64,000 bases of DNA from Symbiodinium natans (GCA_905221605.1 CAJNDS010002745.1:939703-1003702); one strand, 5' to 3'. Shown: positions 30,327 through 41,069, numbered from the stretch's first letter. The notes: generated from the sequence alone by a model not told the origin. A program made the numbers and translations.

Positions 30327-30439
30327 CTGGTGCTCCGAGGGTTTGGGGCTTAGGGCTTAGGGTTTAGGGTTTGGGGTTTGGGGTTTAGGGTTTAGGGTTT
30401 AGGGTTTAGGGTTTCGGGTTTCGGGTTTCGGGTTTCGGG

Positions 30440-30731
30440 TTTCGGGTTTAGGGCGAGGTATGCTGAGGTCCCTGTAATATAGTATCCCTCGGCTAAACCC
30501 TACGGCCCCAAACTCTACACTCTTAAGCAGGTGCACGGCTTGAATTGGGCACCCTTTACACTCTTGAAGGCTCAATTCAGGGACCTGTACAGATTGATAC
30601 TCATAAGGATCAGTAGTATTACGGCTGTCCTTACTACTAACACTTGCAAATACTATTGATTCTTTCTGGACAAGACCCTTCCGCTCTGTGCATGCATGCT
30701 GAAACACTTCCGAACCCTCAGCCCTGACCAT
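30440..30731 (-). other. coding-like region, exon not resolved
   Basis: Open for over 90 codons on minus (contains VQVPELSLQECKGCPIQAVH) between telomeric repeats. Splice sites not obvious. Confidence 0.35.
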
Positions 30732-30845
30732 AAACCCTTATACATCAACCCTGAAACCCTGAACCCTGAACCCTAGCAAGGCCCAACCCTTAACCCTAAA
30801 CCCTAAACCCTAAACCCTAAACCCTAAACCTCAAAAATGCGCAAC

Positions 30846-30927
30846 CCGAGGTTCAAAAGAACCAGTGCATACAAGCAGCCTTCGGGGACATTCTTGAACA
30901 TCTCGCCAAGCCCACGTAGCCACTTCT
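30846..30927 (-). CDS. predicted exon
   Basis: Acceptor AACTCAG, GT donor. Reads EKWLRGLGEMFKNVPEG then CLYALVLLNLG. Confidence 0.7.
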
Positions 30928-31073
30928 CTGAGTTGGGTTAGAACTTAGGGTGTGGGTCAGGGTGACCTACACATCAGGGGCCAACCCTAAACCCTAAACC
31001 CCAAACCCTGGACCCCAAACCCTGAACCCTAAACCCTAAACCCTAAACCCTAAACCCCAAACCCTCGCGCAAC

Positions 31074-31126
31074 CACGCTGCCCAGCACTTGTTGTCGTCG
31101 TACCAGACGGCCTGAGAGCAAGGCAT
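31074..31126 (-). CDS. predicted first exon (ATG at 31126)
   Basis: MPCSQAVWYDDNKCWAAW, donor GTTGCG. Lies 630 bp beyond the stop of the previous gene model. Confidence 0.6.
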
Positions 31127-31290
31127 GGCGGCATGAGGGCTGAAATTTCTAGGGTTTAGAGTTTAGGGTTTAGGGTTTAGGGTTTAGGGTTTAGGGTTTA
31201 GGGTTTAGGGTTTAGGGTTTAGGGTTTAGGGTTTAGGGCTGAGGCTTTAGACCTCAAGGTCAAGTTCGGGTTTAGGGTTTAGGATTTATC

Positions 31291-31480
31291 TTAGGGTAGC
31301 TACATTTTGCCCCTTAATATGGGCCCTTAATTGGGGAACTTTCATTTACCCCATAGAAACCCTTTGAAACCAAGGGCCTATAGAAGGCAAGGGACCCCTA
31401 AACCCTAAACCCTAAACCCTAAACCCTAAACCCTAAACCCTAAACCCTAAACCTTAAGGGACTGTGTAACTTCCCTTAGA
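31291..31480. repeat. family A foldback with a telomeric array in its loop
   Basis: Left arm at 31291 (GGGTAGCTACATTTTGCCCC), right arm ends about 31478 (GGGACTGTGTAACTTCCCTT). Eight CCCTAAA units lie between. Confidence 0.65.
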
Positions 31481-31512
31481 ATCTAATTAAGGGTTTAGGG
31501 GGGTCTTAGCTT

Positions 31513-31590
31513 CTACTAGCAGTCCTGAATAGGGATTATACTAGGGCTAGTGCCAGTATAAGGGCGGAGCATCCCGAGTTTAGGCTTAAG
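31513..31590. repeat. family B foldback, partial
   Basis: ACTAGCAGTCCTGAATAGGG followed by TATAAGGGCGGAGCATCCC. Confidence 0.5.
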
Positions 31591-31757
31591 TTAAGATTTC
31601 GGGACATATGGGGTTCACGACAGGGAATCCCACTGTGTGGGGAATATTTGGGGTCCCCTACTTTCGTAAACCCCATGGAGCCCTAAACCCTAAACCTTCA
31701 ACCCAGAACTCAAAACCCTGAACCCTAAACTCTCCCTGTCTTCGTACACCCCCCCTG

Positions 31758-31832
31758 TTAGCGCCGCGCCTCCACCACTTTCTCGGCAAAGGCGCGCTTC
31801 TTGACCCTCGAGAGATGCACTTGTGCCACCCG
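31758..31832 (-). CDS. predicted terminal exon with stop
   Basis: Acceptor TTTTGTAG, exactly 25 codons including TAA. Reads RVAQVHLSRVKKRAFAEKVV then EARR. A GC donor just before the stop is an alternative. Confidence 0.65.
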   Translation of the reverse strand, partial: RVAQVHLSRVKKRAFAEKVVEARR

Positions 31833-32129
31833 CTACAAAAGGCGGGTTTGGGGTTTGGGGTTTGGGGTTGAGGGTTTAGGGTTTAGGGTTTAGGGTTTAG
31901 GGTTTAGGGTTTCGGGTTTCGGGTTTCGGGTTTAGGGCTCCTGAACAATGAGTTCTTTCTATTTTTTTTTGGGGGGGGGGTTCATTATAGTATAGCTACA
32001 AAGGAACCATAAGGGCACATTACTAGTAATTATGCCGACCCCTACATTAGGCACCCATGGACCGTACATTTTGAAGGGGCATAAGGAGGGACCTCTAGAA
32101 GGGACCCTTCATCTTCTTCCCGTATATAA

Positions 32130-32290
32130 CTCATGTAGAACAGCTATATATATATACATAAATATAAAGAAATCTGAACAAAAAGATAAAGATAAAGATG
32201 AAGATAAAAGATAAAAGATAAAAGGTAAAAGATAAAAGGTAAAAGATAAAGATAAAGATTAAGATAAAGATATATATGCATACGTCATAT
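32130..32290. repeat. (GATAAA)n and TA-rich simple repeat
   Basis: AAGATAAA units on plus, flanked by TATATACATA. Confidence 0.8.
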
Positions 32291-32413
32291 AGTCCCTCTG
32301 CACCTAAATAACCCTTAAGGTCCCTTATACGGGGTGCCTCCTTTGGGTCCATGATACATACCCTACAAACCCTATGAACTTTATCAGCCCCCACAAGCCA
32401 TATAGATCTTTAC

Positions 32414-32570
32414 AATCCGTGGGTTCGAATTTCTGTGCCCAGTCTAGGTCTCTGAATGTCGCTAGTCTGAAGTAATCAGTCAGCTTATGATACCAATACA
32501 ACAAGCTACCAAAGCCCCCAAATCCTGCCATTGCTTGTGTTCCCACCAGGCCAGAAAAAGCTGGCAATTC
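32414..32570 (-). CDS. predicted exon
   Basis: Acceptor CCGAAG|G, donor GTAAAG. Reads ELPAFSGLVGTQAMAGFGGF and later YFRLATFRDLDWAQKFEPTD. Confidence 0.6.
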
Positions 32571-32807
32571 CTTCGGCCAAGTGTCTTCTCAAACTCTTCT
32601 TCCTGCTTTCCTGGGCTGCTTAGGGCTTAGGGTTTAGGATTTGGGTGGCTCCTGTTGCCTGGGCTGTTTCGCTGCGGTTTGAACTGGCCCCCATGAGTTT
32701 GGTAGTGAACTAGACTGCGCCTTTACACTCCCTGAAACATATTTCAAAAAAAAAAGACCCTCTCGACTCAACAAGCAAAACACAGGACTCGGCCGGGCCG
32801 GGTCAGT

Positions 32808-33035
32808 GTTTAGGGTTTAGGGTTTAGGGTTTAGGGTTTAGGGTTTAGGGTTTAGGGTTTAGGGTTTAGGGTTTAAGGTTTAGGCTTTAGGGTTTAGGCT
32901 TTAGGCTTTAGGCTTTAGGCTTTGGGCTTTGGGCTTTGGGCTTTGGGCTTTGGGCTTTGGGCTTTGGGCTTTGGGCTTTGGGCTTTAGGCTTTAGGCTTT
33001 AGGCATTAGGCTTCAGGCTTTAGGGTTTAGGGTTT
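32808..33035 (+). repeat. TTTAGGG array turning into TTTAGGC and TTTGGGC
   Basis: About ten TTTAGGG, then TTTAGGC, then about eleven TTTGGGC, then back. Variant blocks are nested symmetrically. Confidence 0.9.
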
Positions 33036-33570
33036 AGGCCTGACAGTTGATTACATGCAGTTCTCCGTCGGCGTCTCTTTTTTTGGCATGCCAACCCTAC
33101 TTCAGGGTCCCAGCATATTCCCGAGGCCCTGAACTTCGGAAGGGGTCGACGTGAAGAAAAAGAAGCCCTAATCCCTAAACCCTACACCCTAAAACCTAAA
33201 CCCTAAATCAGCCAATAGTTCCTCCAAACCCTAAATCACGCCAATAGTTACTCCAGAGGCGTTAGGGGTTCAGGGTTTAGGGGTTGAGAGGTCCAGGGTG
33301 TAGGGTTGAAGGTTTAGGGATTCAGGGGTTTAGCTGGAGGGCGTTCGGGTTCCGGTTTCGATGTTTAGGGTTTGGGCTCTTTAGGGTTCAGGGTCAGCCC
33401 TAAACCCGAAACCCTAAACCCTGAAACCCGAAATCCTAAAGCCTACACCCCAAACCCGAATCCCTGAACCTACACCTTATATAAACCCGAATCCCTGAAC
33501 CCGAAACCCGAAACCCTAAACCCTAAACCCGAAACCCTCTGAATCTTCAACTCCCAGTCCCTTAACTTGC

Positions 33571-33618
33571 CAGGTGGCTCTCCTCCCGCGCCTTCTCGCG
33601 TTGCTTCTTCTGTTCTTC
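33571..33618 (-). CDS. predicted exon, coiled coil
   Basis: Acceptor TTGAAG|G and donor GCAAGT (a GC version of the GTAAGT consensus). Exactly 16 codons: EEQKKQREKAREESHL. Confidence 0.7.
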
Positions 33619-33934
33619 CTTCAAAATTTAGGGTTTAGGGTTTTAGGGTTTAGGGCTTTAGGGCTTTCGGCATTCAGGCTTTTTTAGGGTTTTAGTGTTT
33701 CAGGGTTTTAGGGTTTAGGGTTTAGGGTTTGGGGACTTCGGGTTTGGGGACTTCGGGTTTGGGGGTTAGGATTTGGGGCTACTGCTTAGGGCTCCAAGGT
33801 TAGGGTTTAGGGTTCAGGGTTCAGGGTTCAGGGTTTAGGGTTTAGGGTTTAGGGTTTAGGGTTTAGGGTTTAGGGTTTAGGGTTTAGGGTTTAGGTTCAG
33901 GCTTACTGTTCAAGTTTATGGTAGAGGAGGGTCC

Positions 33935-34008
33935 TTCTCCCACTGCTGGTTGCGCTCAGCTTTCTTGAGGTCGTAGTACTGCTGGGTTTTGGCTTTCTGC
34001 TCATCAGC
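33935..34008 (-). CDS. predicted exon, coiled coil
   Basis: Acceptor TTCGCAG|G. Reads DEQKAKTQQYYDLKKAERNQ then QWEK. Donor would be GA or lies slightly further. Confidence 0.65.
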
Positions 34009-34300
34009 CTGCGAAGCGGTTGCACAAGGTTTAGGGCTCAGGATTCTTGGGTTAAGGGTTTGGGGTTTAGGGGTTTAGGGGCTTGGGGATATTAAACTCG
34101 ACCCTCAAAATTTGTTGGACAAGTCGTGTTCGATGAGATTTCACTGCCCTGAACCCGAACCCCTAATGAGTGCCTGGCAAGTTTCAGGGGGGCGGGGGGG
34201 TTGAAGGGTGGTAGAAGGGGTATAAGGTGGTAAAGGGGTATAAGGTGGGGTGCGCAGGGTGAAGAAATGACACATCATCGTAAGCCCAGTGCCTCACTCT

Positions 34301-34390
34301 CACACACACACACACACTCCCACTCTCACACTCACACTGAAAAAAACACACACTCTGACACTCACACGCTCACACTCACACACTCACGTG
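34301..34390 (+). repeat. CACACT/CTCACA microsatellite
   Basis: (CA)n and (CT CACA)n. A similar CA tract is at 15050-15100. Confidence 0.85.
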
Positions 34391-34619
34391 CACATGCAAT
34401 GGCCCTGCGAGTCCTTCTTCTTCGCCTTTACTTTGTCGAGATGCTCCTGGCTCGAGCAGTCCCACGCTTTGGCGATCCTCGGCAATGGCCCCGGGAACCG
34501 CTATGCCCCTGATTAGGGTTTAGGTTCAGGGTGCAGGGCCCGAAGCCCTAAACCCTATATTGTAATTATACTATCATCACCCACCCTCCCCCCTCCCAAA
34601 AAAACATATTCTAATTCTT

Positions 34620-34815
34620 CAGGAACCCTAAACTCTAAACTCTAAACTCTAAACCCTAAACCCTAAACCCTAAACCCTAAACCCCAAACCCTGAACCCTA
34701 AACCCTAAACCCTAAACCCTAAACCCTGAACCCTAAACCCTAAACCCTAAACCCTAAACCCTGAACCCTAAACCCTAAACCCTAAACCCTAAATCCTAAA
34801 CCCTAAACCCTAAAC
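34620..34815 (-). repeat. (CCCTAAA)n array
   Basis: About 27 units, with occasional CCCTGAA. Confidence 0.9.
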
Positions 34816-34866
34816 CGGCTCAGGGTTTACGGCTTCTCGGCCCTGGAGCCCCTGCTTCGGGAGTAG

Positions 34867-34958
34867 AGGCTGATGAAGAGCGCAATTCAAAACCCCCACC
34901 CGGCCTGCTTCGGCCGCACCCACCCGCAGAACTACACCCGGGAGGCCCAGAAACACCT
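34867..34958. CDS. coding-like island, strand unresolved
   Basis: Plus reads RLMKSAIQNPHPACFGRTHP then QNYTREAQKHL, with AG before and GTTTAG after; minus is also open from a CTAAACAG acceptor (VFLGLPGVVLRVGAAEAGRV). The plus peptide looks more natural, but neighbours are on minus. Confidence 0.45.
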
Positions 34959-35513
34959 GTTTAGGGTTTAGGGTTTGGGGTTTAGGGTTTAGGGTTTGGG
35001 GTTTAGGGTTTAGGGTTTTGGGGTCAGGGTAACCTTGGTCTGGGCCAGAAATCGCTTGAAGGGGCCCTGCATACGTGCAGACCCCATCCTCAATGAAATC
35101 CGCCTGAAAAAAGCCTTGGGGGCACCCGGGGTTTATACGGTTTAGGGCCCAACTCCAAGCAAGAAGAAAACACCCTAAAACCCTAAAACCCCCAAACCTA
35201 AAACCCTGAAGCCCAAACCCACCTGTTTGCGCAGGGAAGAAGGCCCCCTACCGCTGATCACAGGATCCCAGGGAAGACCCCAGATTATTTAGGGTTAAGG
35301 GTTTGGGGTTTAGGGTTTAGGGATTAAAGTTTAGGGTTGTTAACGTGGCCAAAGAAGCCTTAAGAATCCGTGCCAGTCCTAGTGAAACAGCCCCAAACAT
35401 CCCTTTACTGTTCCGTATACTACAGGTCATGAGCCTTTGCACACCGTTGAGGGACGGACAGAATAACCCTACACCCTGAACCCTAGACTCCTACTCCAGC
35501 ACGTAACATCTCC

Positions 35514-35800
35514 TCATGGTCTGTCTCCCTTGGGACAGAGTGTCCTGCGGATGGGCTTCCAACCCCATGAGTCACAGCTCAGCTTGACTTTGGGCCACAC
35601 AAGTCGGCTTCGAAGTACCTCTGACACGCCAAGTGAGCCCAGCTGGAATCGCGCTTGCAGGCGACGGATGCCAGCAAAAAGAACGCAAAGGAAGGCAAAG
35701 GGCCTCCCCAGGCACGTTCCAGGCAAGAAGGCTGTCCTGCACCCTGAATGCCCTAGACCCCAAACCGCAGGCGACCCTCAACGGAAGATCCCCCCAAAAA
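35514..35800. CDS. coding-like unique segment, strand unresolved
   Basis: 290 bp of non-repeat DNA. Minus contains FAFLCVLFAGIRRLQARFQL; plus contains RACRRRMPAKRTQRKAKGLP. Splice limits not fixed. Confidence 0.35.
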
Positions 35801-35806
35801 AACCTT

Positions 35807-35930
35807 AGGGTTTAGGGTTTAGGGTTTAGGGTTTAGGGTTTAGGGTTTAGGGTTTAGGGTTTAGGGTTTAGGGTTTAGGGTTTAGGGTTTAGGGTTTAGG
35901 GTTTAGGGTTTAGTGTTTAGGGTTCAGGGT
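35807..35930 (+). repeat. (TTTAGGG)n array
   Basis: About 17 near-perfect units. Confidence 0.95.
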
Positions 35931-36166
35931 TCAGGGTCCGCCGACCCTGGCGGCGTGTTGGATGGGAAAAGGAGGTGAAAACCTCCCTCTTTCCCTCCTT
36001 ACCCCCCCAAAACGGTTTAGGGTTTAGGGTTTTGGGCTTAGGGTTTCGGGTTTGGGGTTTGGGGTTTAGGGTTTAGGATTTAGAGCTTAGGGTTTAGGGT
36101 TTAGGGTTTAGGGCAAACCCCCCCCCCCAAACTCTAAACCTTAAACCCTAAACCCTAAATGCCAGC

Positions 36167-36232
36167 CAGCAACTTTGCATCCTCCTCGTCGAGGGTGTTC
36201 CAGAACGCCTCCTGTTTGTCACAAGCGACCTC
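36167..36232 (-). CDS. predicted exon, acidic
   Basis: Acceptor TTCGAG|G, GC donor. Reads EVACDKQEAFWNTLDEEDAK. Confidence 0.7.
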
Positions 36233-36338
36233 CTCGAACCCCGAACCCTGAACCCTGAAATGTTGAGCCCTAAACCCCAAACCCTAAATACTGAAACCTA
36301 AACACTAAAACCTAAACCCTAAACCCTAAACTGAACAC

Positions 36339-36398
36339 AGCAGAGATTTCGGGACGGCGAGGGCACTCTAGCCAGCCTCTGAAACCGTTTCTTGTTGC
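36339..36398 (-). CDS. predicted exon
   Basis: Acceptor TTTACACAG|G, donor GTGTTC. Reads NKKRFQRLARVPSPSRNL; a second frame is open. Confidence 0.55.
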
Positions 36399-36961
36399 CT
36401 GTGTAAATAAGGGATAGGTAAGTAAGGTTAAGGCTCTAGGGCTTAGGGTTTTTAGGATTTAGAGTCCAGAGTTTAGGGTGTGGACTTTCGGGGTCTGGGG
36501 CCTGGGGGTTTAGGCTTGGAGCCAAGGTTCGAGTTTTAGGGTGCGTAGGCCTTAGGATTTAGGGTTTAGGACTTAGGATTTAAGGTTTAGGACTTAGGGT
36601 TTAGGTTTTGGGGTTTAGGGTTTAGGATTTAAACCAACACCCCCGGATCCCCCCCCCCCAAAAAAAAAAAATATATATATATATATATATAATCAAAGAC
36701 ACTAAACCCTAAACCTAAACCCGGACCTCCCTTCAGGACCTCATATCTGTACATATGAACTAGGGTATATATTTCTTGTACCCCAAACAGGACACCAAAC
36801 ATATACACTCACCAATATTAAAAAGGAACCTTATTGACACTCACCAAAAACAGAAATATAAACCCTGCTTCATATCAGGTCGGCTCCAGGTAATGCTGAT
36901 TTTCGGGTTTAGGGTTTAGTGCTTAGGGTGTTCGATTGCAGCTTGTCACTTGAGATAAAGC

Positions 36962-36991
36962 CTGTCAACCTCCACCAAACATCGTCCCGCC
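36962..36991 (-). CDS. predicted small exon
   Basis: Acceptor GGAAG|G, GC donor. Reads AGRCLVEVD. Confidence 0.45.
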
Positions 36992-37105
36992 CTTCCAGAA
37001 GCCCCGGACCCTAAACCCAAAGCCGAGCCCGAAGCCCCCCACCCCAAACCCTAAACCCTACACCCTAAACCCCAAACCCTAAACCTCCCAAAAGCCCTGA
37101 ACCAC

Positions 37106-37182
37106 AGGCCCTCTTGGGCCTTCGCACTGACCGTGCTGGCTGCCGGTGCGGCCGCTTTGGGGGGCAACTTCTTCGCGGGCAT
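37106..37182 (-). CDS. predicted first exon (ATG at 37182)
   Basis: MPAKKLPPKAAAPAASTVSA then KAQEG, donor GTGGTT. The plus strand also reads well (WAFALTVLAAGAAALGGNFF to a stop), but gene order favours minus. Confidence 0.55.
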
Positions 37183-37357
37183 GGCTTTCTCTGTCCGCCA
37201 CTAAACCCTAGCCCTAAACCCTAAACCGTAAACCCTAAACCCTAAACCCCAAACCCTAAGAAGCTACTTTGCTTGGAAGGTGCTCGTTAAAGGACTGAAC
37301 ATGTGGCCAGTGCACTGAAGATTCAGGGTTCATGGTTGGAGTGTTAGGCTGCTCGTT

Positions 37358-37485
37358 CTACGAGACCACGTACAAAGGGGACGGGAGAAAGGCTTCCAGA
37401 ACTATGCTCCAGAACCACCCCAGTGGTCCTTTTAAACCAAGCTTGAACCGATCGCACGGTGTGCCTTCGCAATCATCAAAGAGGG
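37358..37485 (-). CDS. predicted terminal exon, membrane segment
   Basis: 128 bp = 2 + 42 codons to TAG. Reads DRFKLGLKGPLGWFWSIVLE then AFLPSPLYVVS. Confidence 0.65.
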
Positions 37486-37748
37486 CTTAGGGTTCAGGGT
37501 TCAGGCTTCAGGGTCAAGGAAACCCTAAGCCCTAAGCCCTAAGCCCGAAGCCCTAAACCCTAAAGCCTAAACCCTAAACCCTACACCCTAAACCCTACAC
37601 CCTAACCCTAAACCTGAAACCCCGAAATCCTTGCTTTGGACTGGCCACTTATGCGTCAGATCGCATGGGTCCCCCTAAACCCTAAACCCCAAACCCTAAA
37701 CCCCAAACCCCAAACCCTAAACCCTACTACCCGTTTCAACTCAGAGAC

Positions 37749-37776
37749 CCACGGCTTCCCGAATCAGGGAAGCTTC
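37749..37776 (-). CDS. predicted small exon
   Basis: Acceptor TTAAG|G, donor GTCTCT. Reads EASLIREAV. Confidence 0.45.
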
Positions 37777-37804
37777 CTTAAGGCAGCTTAGGATGCCTTG
37801 TGGG

Positions 37805-38090
37805 TTAAGGGTTTGGGGTATTTAGGGTATTCAGGGTATTCAGGGTACTTAGGGCATTTTGGGTATTTAGGGTTTAGGGTTTAGGGCTTAGGGCTTAAGG
37901 CAGCTTAGGACGCCCTGTGTTTAGGGAGGGTCTAGGGCTTCGGGTGTGTTTAGGGTATTAAGGGTATTGAGGGTATTAAGGGTATCAAGGGTATTCAGGG
38001 TATTAAGGGCATTAAGGGTTTAGGGCTTAGGGCTTAGGGCTTAGGGCTTAGGGCTTAGGGCTCAAGCTTAGGGCTTAGGATTTAGGGCTT
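37805..38090 (+). repeat. GGGTATTnA variant array and GGGCTTA array
   Basis: About 13 units of a GGGTATT-type octamer/nonamer in two blocks, then GGGCTTA units. Confidence 0.85.
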
Positions 38091-38130
38091 AGGGTTTGGG
38101 TCTTAGAGATTCAGGAGCCTTCTTCCATTC

Positions 38131-38172
38131 AAGGAATCTCGGGGTCGCCGGGAAACACGCGCATCCAGAGCC
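38131..38172 (-). CDS. predicted exon, donor unclear
   Basis: Acceptor TTTAG|G. Reads WMRVFPGDPEIP. Confidence 0.4.
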
Positions 38173-38223
38173 CTAAACCTGAAACCTTAAACCCTAAACC
38201 CTAAACCCTAAACCCTAAAAGGC

Positions 38224-38273
38224 AAGCAGCACAGGAACGATCCCCGCGCAAAGCTCGTCGGTGGGCCGCTTGC
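38224..38273 (-). CDS. predicted exon
   Basis: Acceptor AGTAG|G, GC donor. Reads KRPTDELCAGIVPVL. Confidence 0.55.
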
Positions 38274-38867
38274 CTACTTTTTTGGCCAGTCGGGACACGT
38301 TTGGGGTTTGGGGTTTGCGGTTTGGGGTTTAGGGTTTAGGGTTTAGGGTTTGGGGTTTAGGGTTTAGGGTTTAGGATTTAGGGTTTTGGTTTAGGAGCCT
38401 TCTTCTGATTAAGGGACTCAAGGATCCCCCTTTGGAATATTGAACTGGGATGAAAAACTTTGGGAATAATATATATATATATATATATATACGTAAATGA
38501 ACATAAGGCAAAAAAAGATCATACATCACTTGGGATGTTCCCCCTTATACGAACAGTCCGTAATAAGGAAAAAGGCGGGGCACTAAAACCAAGGTCCTGC
38601 CCAGTATTGCACTTCACTGCTTTGCGAACCCCAAACCCTACACCCTAAACCTTGTTTGTGGAGGGAAGAGGGCGGGGTGAACATCAGGAAAAAGAGAGGA
38701 GCTGAGGGCTTGGAAGTTTAGGGTTTAGGGTTTGGGGCTCAGGGTTTAGGATTTCGGGTGTTGGGAGCGTTGGGTCGAATGGGGGCAGCTTGTTGGGTTC
38801 AAGGATTCGACACGGGCTGGATCAGGGTACTCAGAGCGATGGACACTTATACCTAACCCATCATCTT

Positions 38868-39057
38868 GGGGTAGTTACGCGGTCCCCTAGTATTGGCCCT
38901 TACTTGGGGACCCCTTAAATACCCCTAAACCCTAAACCCTAAACCCTAAACCCTAAACCCTAAACCCTACTTATACACTCTACAGAACCCAGGGGCTCAT
39001 ACTTCAGAACCTTGAAAGTGGGGGACCATACTAAGGGTCCATGCAACTTCCCTTAGA
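38868..39057. repeat. family A foldback with a telomeric array in its loop
   Basis: Left arm GGGGTAGTTACGCGGTCCCC, right arm ends GGGTCCATGCAACTTCCC. Seven CCCTAAA units are internal. Confidence 0.65.
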
Positions 39058-39425
39058 CATCATAAGAGCTATGTGAGGGTGCACTGCTTGTTGAAGAGTC
39101 ATTCGCCAAACTTCTTCTGCTGCCCACAAAAACAACACGTAATGGGTTTAGGCTTTGGGCTTTAGGTTTAGGGTTTAAGCATAATCCTCCGAATCTTAAC
39201 TGCACGAAAGACGCTCACCCTAAGCCCTAACCCTGAGGAGGACCCCTAAACCCTCAACCCTCATCCTGAACCCTAAGCCTTAAGCCCTAAACCCTGAACC
39301 CTAAACCCTAAACCCGAAACCCTAAACCCTAACCCTAAACCCTAAACCCTAAACCCTAAACCCTAAACCCTAAGCCCTAAGCCCTAAGCCCTAAGCCCTA
39401 AGCCCTAAACCTCAACACCTTAAGC

Positions 39426-39516
39426 CCGGAATCCCTCGAAGAGTTGCGTTAAGTCTGCCGAGGGACACCAGACAAGCTTCCGAGCCGCGATGGGGCCGCT
39501 TTTCAGCCTTTTTGGA
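39426..39516 (-). CDS. predicted exon
   Basis: Acceptor TGCAAG, GC donor. Reads PKRLKSGPIAARKLVWCPSA then DLTQLFEG. Confidence 0.65.
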
Positions 39517-39839
39517 CTTGCAGAATCAGGGTTTAGGGTTTAGGGTTTGGGGTTTAGGGTTTCGGGGTTAGGGCTTAGGGTTTAGGGTTTATAGGGGTTT
39601 AGGGTTTAGGGTTCAGGGTTTAAGGTTTGGGGTTTAGGGTTTAGGGTATAGGGGGTCTAAGGAGGTTTAGGGCTTAGTGGGGTTTGGGCTTCGGGTTGAG
39701 AGGGGTTTTGGGGAGGTTGTCCCTGTTTGGATACGTTGAGGGTTTAGGGTTTATGGTTTAGGGTTTAGGGTTTAGGGACGTTAATCATGGCAAGAAAAGA
39801 AGGGCTTCGGGTTTATTTAGGGTTGAGGGTTTGGGGACC

Positions 39840-39990
39840 CCAAGTTGTTGAGATAGGTTTACAAGCCTTCAACCCTTGGCCACAAACCCCTCGAACAGTG
39901 GCAAGGGCAGGACCATCCGCGGTTTTTATGACAAGTACGCCCAAAAGAGCACCCAATCCACACACTCGCCGTATTTACATCCAACAATAG
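39840..39990. CDS. coding-like island, strand unresolved
   Basis: Plus: RAGPSAVFMTSTPKRAPNPH to a stop at 39990. Minus: Cys-rich DVNTASVWIGCSFGRTCHKN. Neither has decisive splice sites. Confidence 0.35.
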
Positions 39991-40481
39991 TGGTAATATG
40001 AACCCTCGACCTCACAATACAAACCCTAAACCCTATGCCCTTCCACAATGACAAGGGCGCTTCTGGGCTTTCCAAGCCCTGAGAAAGTGCTTTGGGTTAC
40101 ATTGCTTCCACCTCTGTGTTCATGGGTTTCCCGACTACCCCCTTCTACAGGGTTCATTTAGGGTTTCGCTGAAGCCCCCTTTGGTTTAGGGGTTAGGTTT
40201 TTAGGGTTCAGGATTTTAGGGTTTAGGGCTTAGGGCTTAGGGCTTGAGGATATGTAAGCCAGGGGCCGTCACAAGTAGAATAGGAATTTGGGGGGTTAGT
40301 ACCGCAGAAATAAATATATCGGCCCAATAAGGGAAGGCTAGTAGTCAGTTTTCCGGCCGCCAGAATATGGTCTACGGTTCAAGTTGGAGACGACCTAAAC
40401 CCCAAACCCCAAACCCCAAACCCTAAACCCTAAACCCTAAACCCTAAACCCTAAACCCTAAACAAAAAGAAAAGGAAAAGC

Positions 40482-40550
40482 TTCCGCTCTCTCGGCCGGG
40501 CTGCGCGAAATAGTAGGAGCGCCAGGTCCAGTCAGAGCCTGGTGGCCACA
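40482..40550 (-). CDS. predicted exon
   Basis: Acceptor ACCCAG, GC donor. Reads WPPGSDWTWRSYYFAQPGRE. Confidence 0.65.
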
Positions 40551-41004
40551 CTGGGTTCAGGGTTTAGGGTTTAGGGTTCAGGGTTTTGGGTTTTAGGGCT
40601 CAGGGTTTTAGGGTTCAGGGTCCTGGGGTTCAGTGTTTAGGGTTGAGGGCTCCAAGACTAAGCCCAAACCCCAAACCGCAAACCCTAAACCCTAAGCACT
40701 AAACCCTAAACCCTAAACCCCAAACCCCAAACCCTAAACCCTACTTACGAGAACTGAGGATGGTTTAGGGTATCGGTTGACATCAAAGCCATGTGGCTCT
40801 GGGCCCTACAACTCTTAGGGCTCTTCGGACTCTTGGGGCTCTGAGGGCTCTTAGGGCTCTTAGGGCTCTGTTTAGGGCTATTCGGGCTGAGGGTTTAGGG
40901 TTTAGGGTTTAGGGTTTAGGGGTTAGGGGTTAGGGTTTAGGGCTTAGGGTGGGTGCATAAAGGGAGTCATACTCGGACCCCTAAGGTTGTATCCCGTTGA
41001 AGGC

Positions 41005-41054
41005 TTCCCTTCATAGGCTCCGAAGATGGCCCTTCTCTTCACTCCTCGGAGGAT
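41005..41054 (-). CDS. predicted exon
   Basis: Acceptor TTTTTGCAG, GC donor. Reads ILRGVKRRAIFGAYEG. Confidence 0.65.
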
Positions 41055-41069
41055 CTGCAAAAAGAGGGT

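Larger units (their letters stand above)
25992..31126 (-). other. gene model: C2H2/U1-like zinc-finger protein
   Basis: Opens with ATG at 31126 (MPCSQAVWYDDNKCWAAW) and closes at a TAG at 25992. Exons listed separately include a finger C-x2-C-x11-H-x5-H (29670-29769) and a second C-x2-C start (RCLPCGK, 26910-26963). C2H2 fingers with an H-x5-H spacing belong to the U1/matrin type, which bind RNA or DNA. Nuclear role is inferred from the finger alone. Several islands between (30440-30730, 28600-28800, 27600-28300) are unassigned, so the model is incomplete. Confidence 0.5.
31758..37182 (-). other. gene model: charged, probable coiled-coil protein
   Basis: ATG at 37182 (MPAKKLPPKAAAPAASTVSA) to TAA at 31758. 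Middle exons are rich in Glu, Lys, Gln and Arg (33571, 33935, 36167), giving heptad-like helices. One exon (32414-32570) has a Gly-rich hydrophobic stretch. Islands at 34867-34958 and 35514-35800 lie inside the span but their strand is unclear. Confidence 0.5.
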
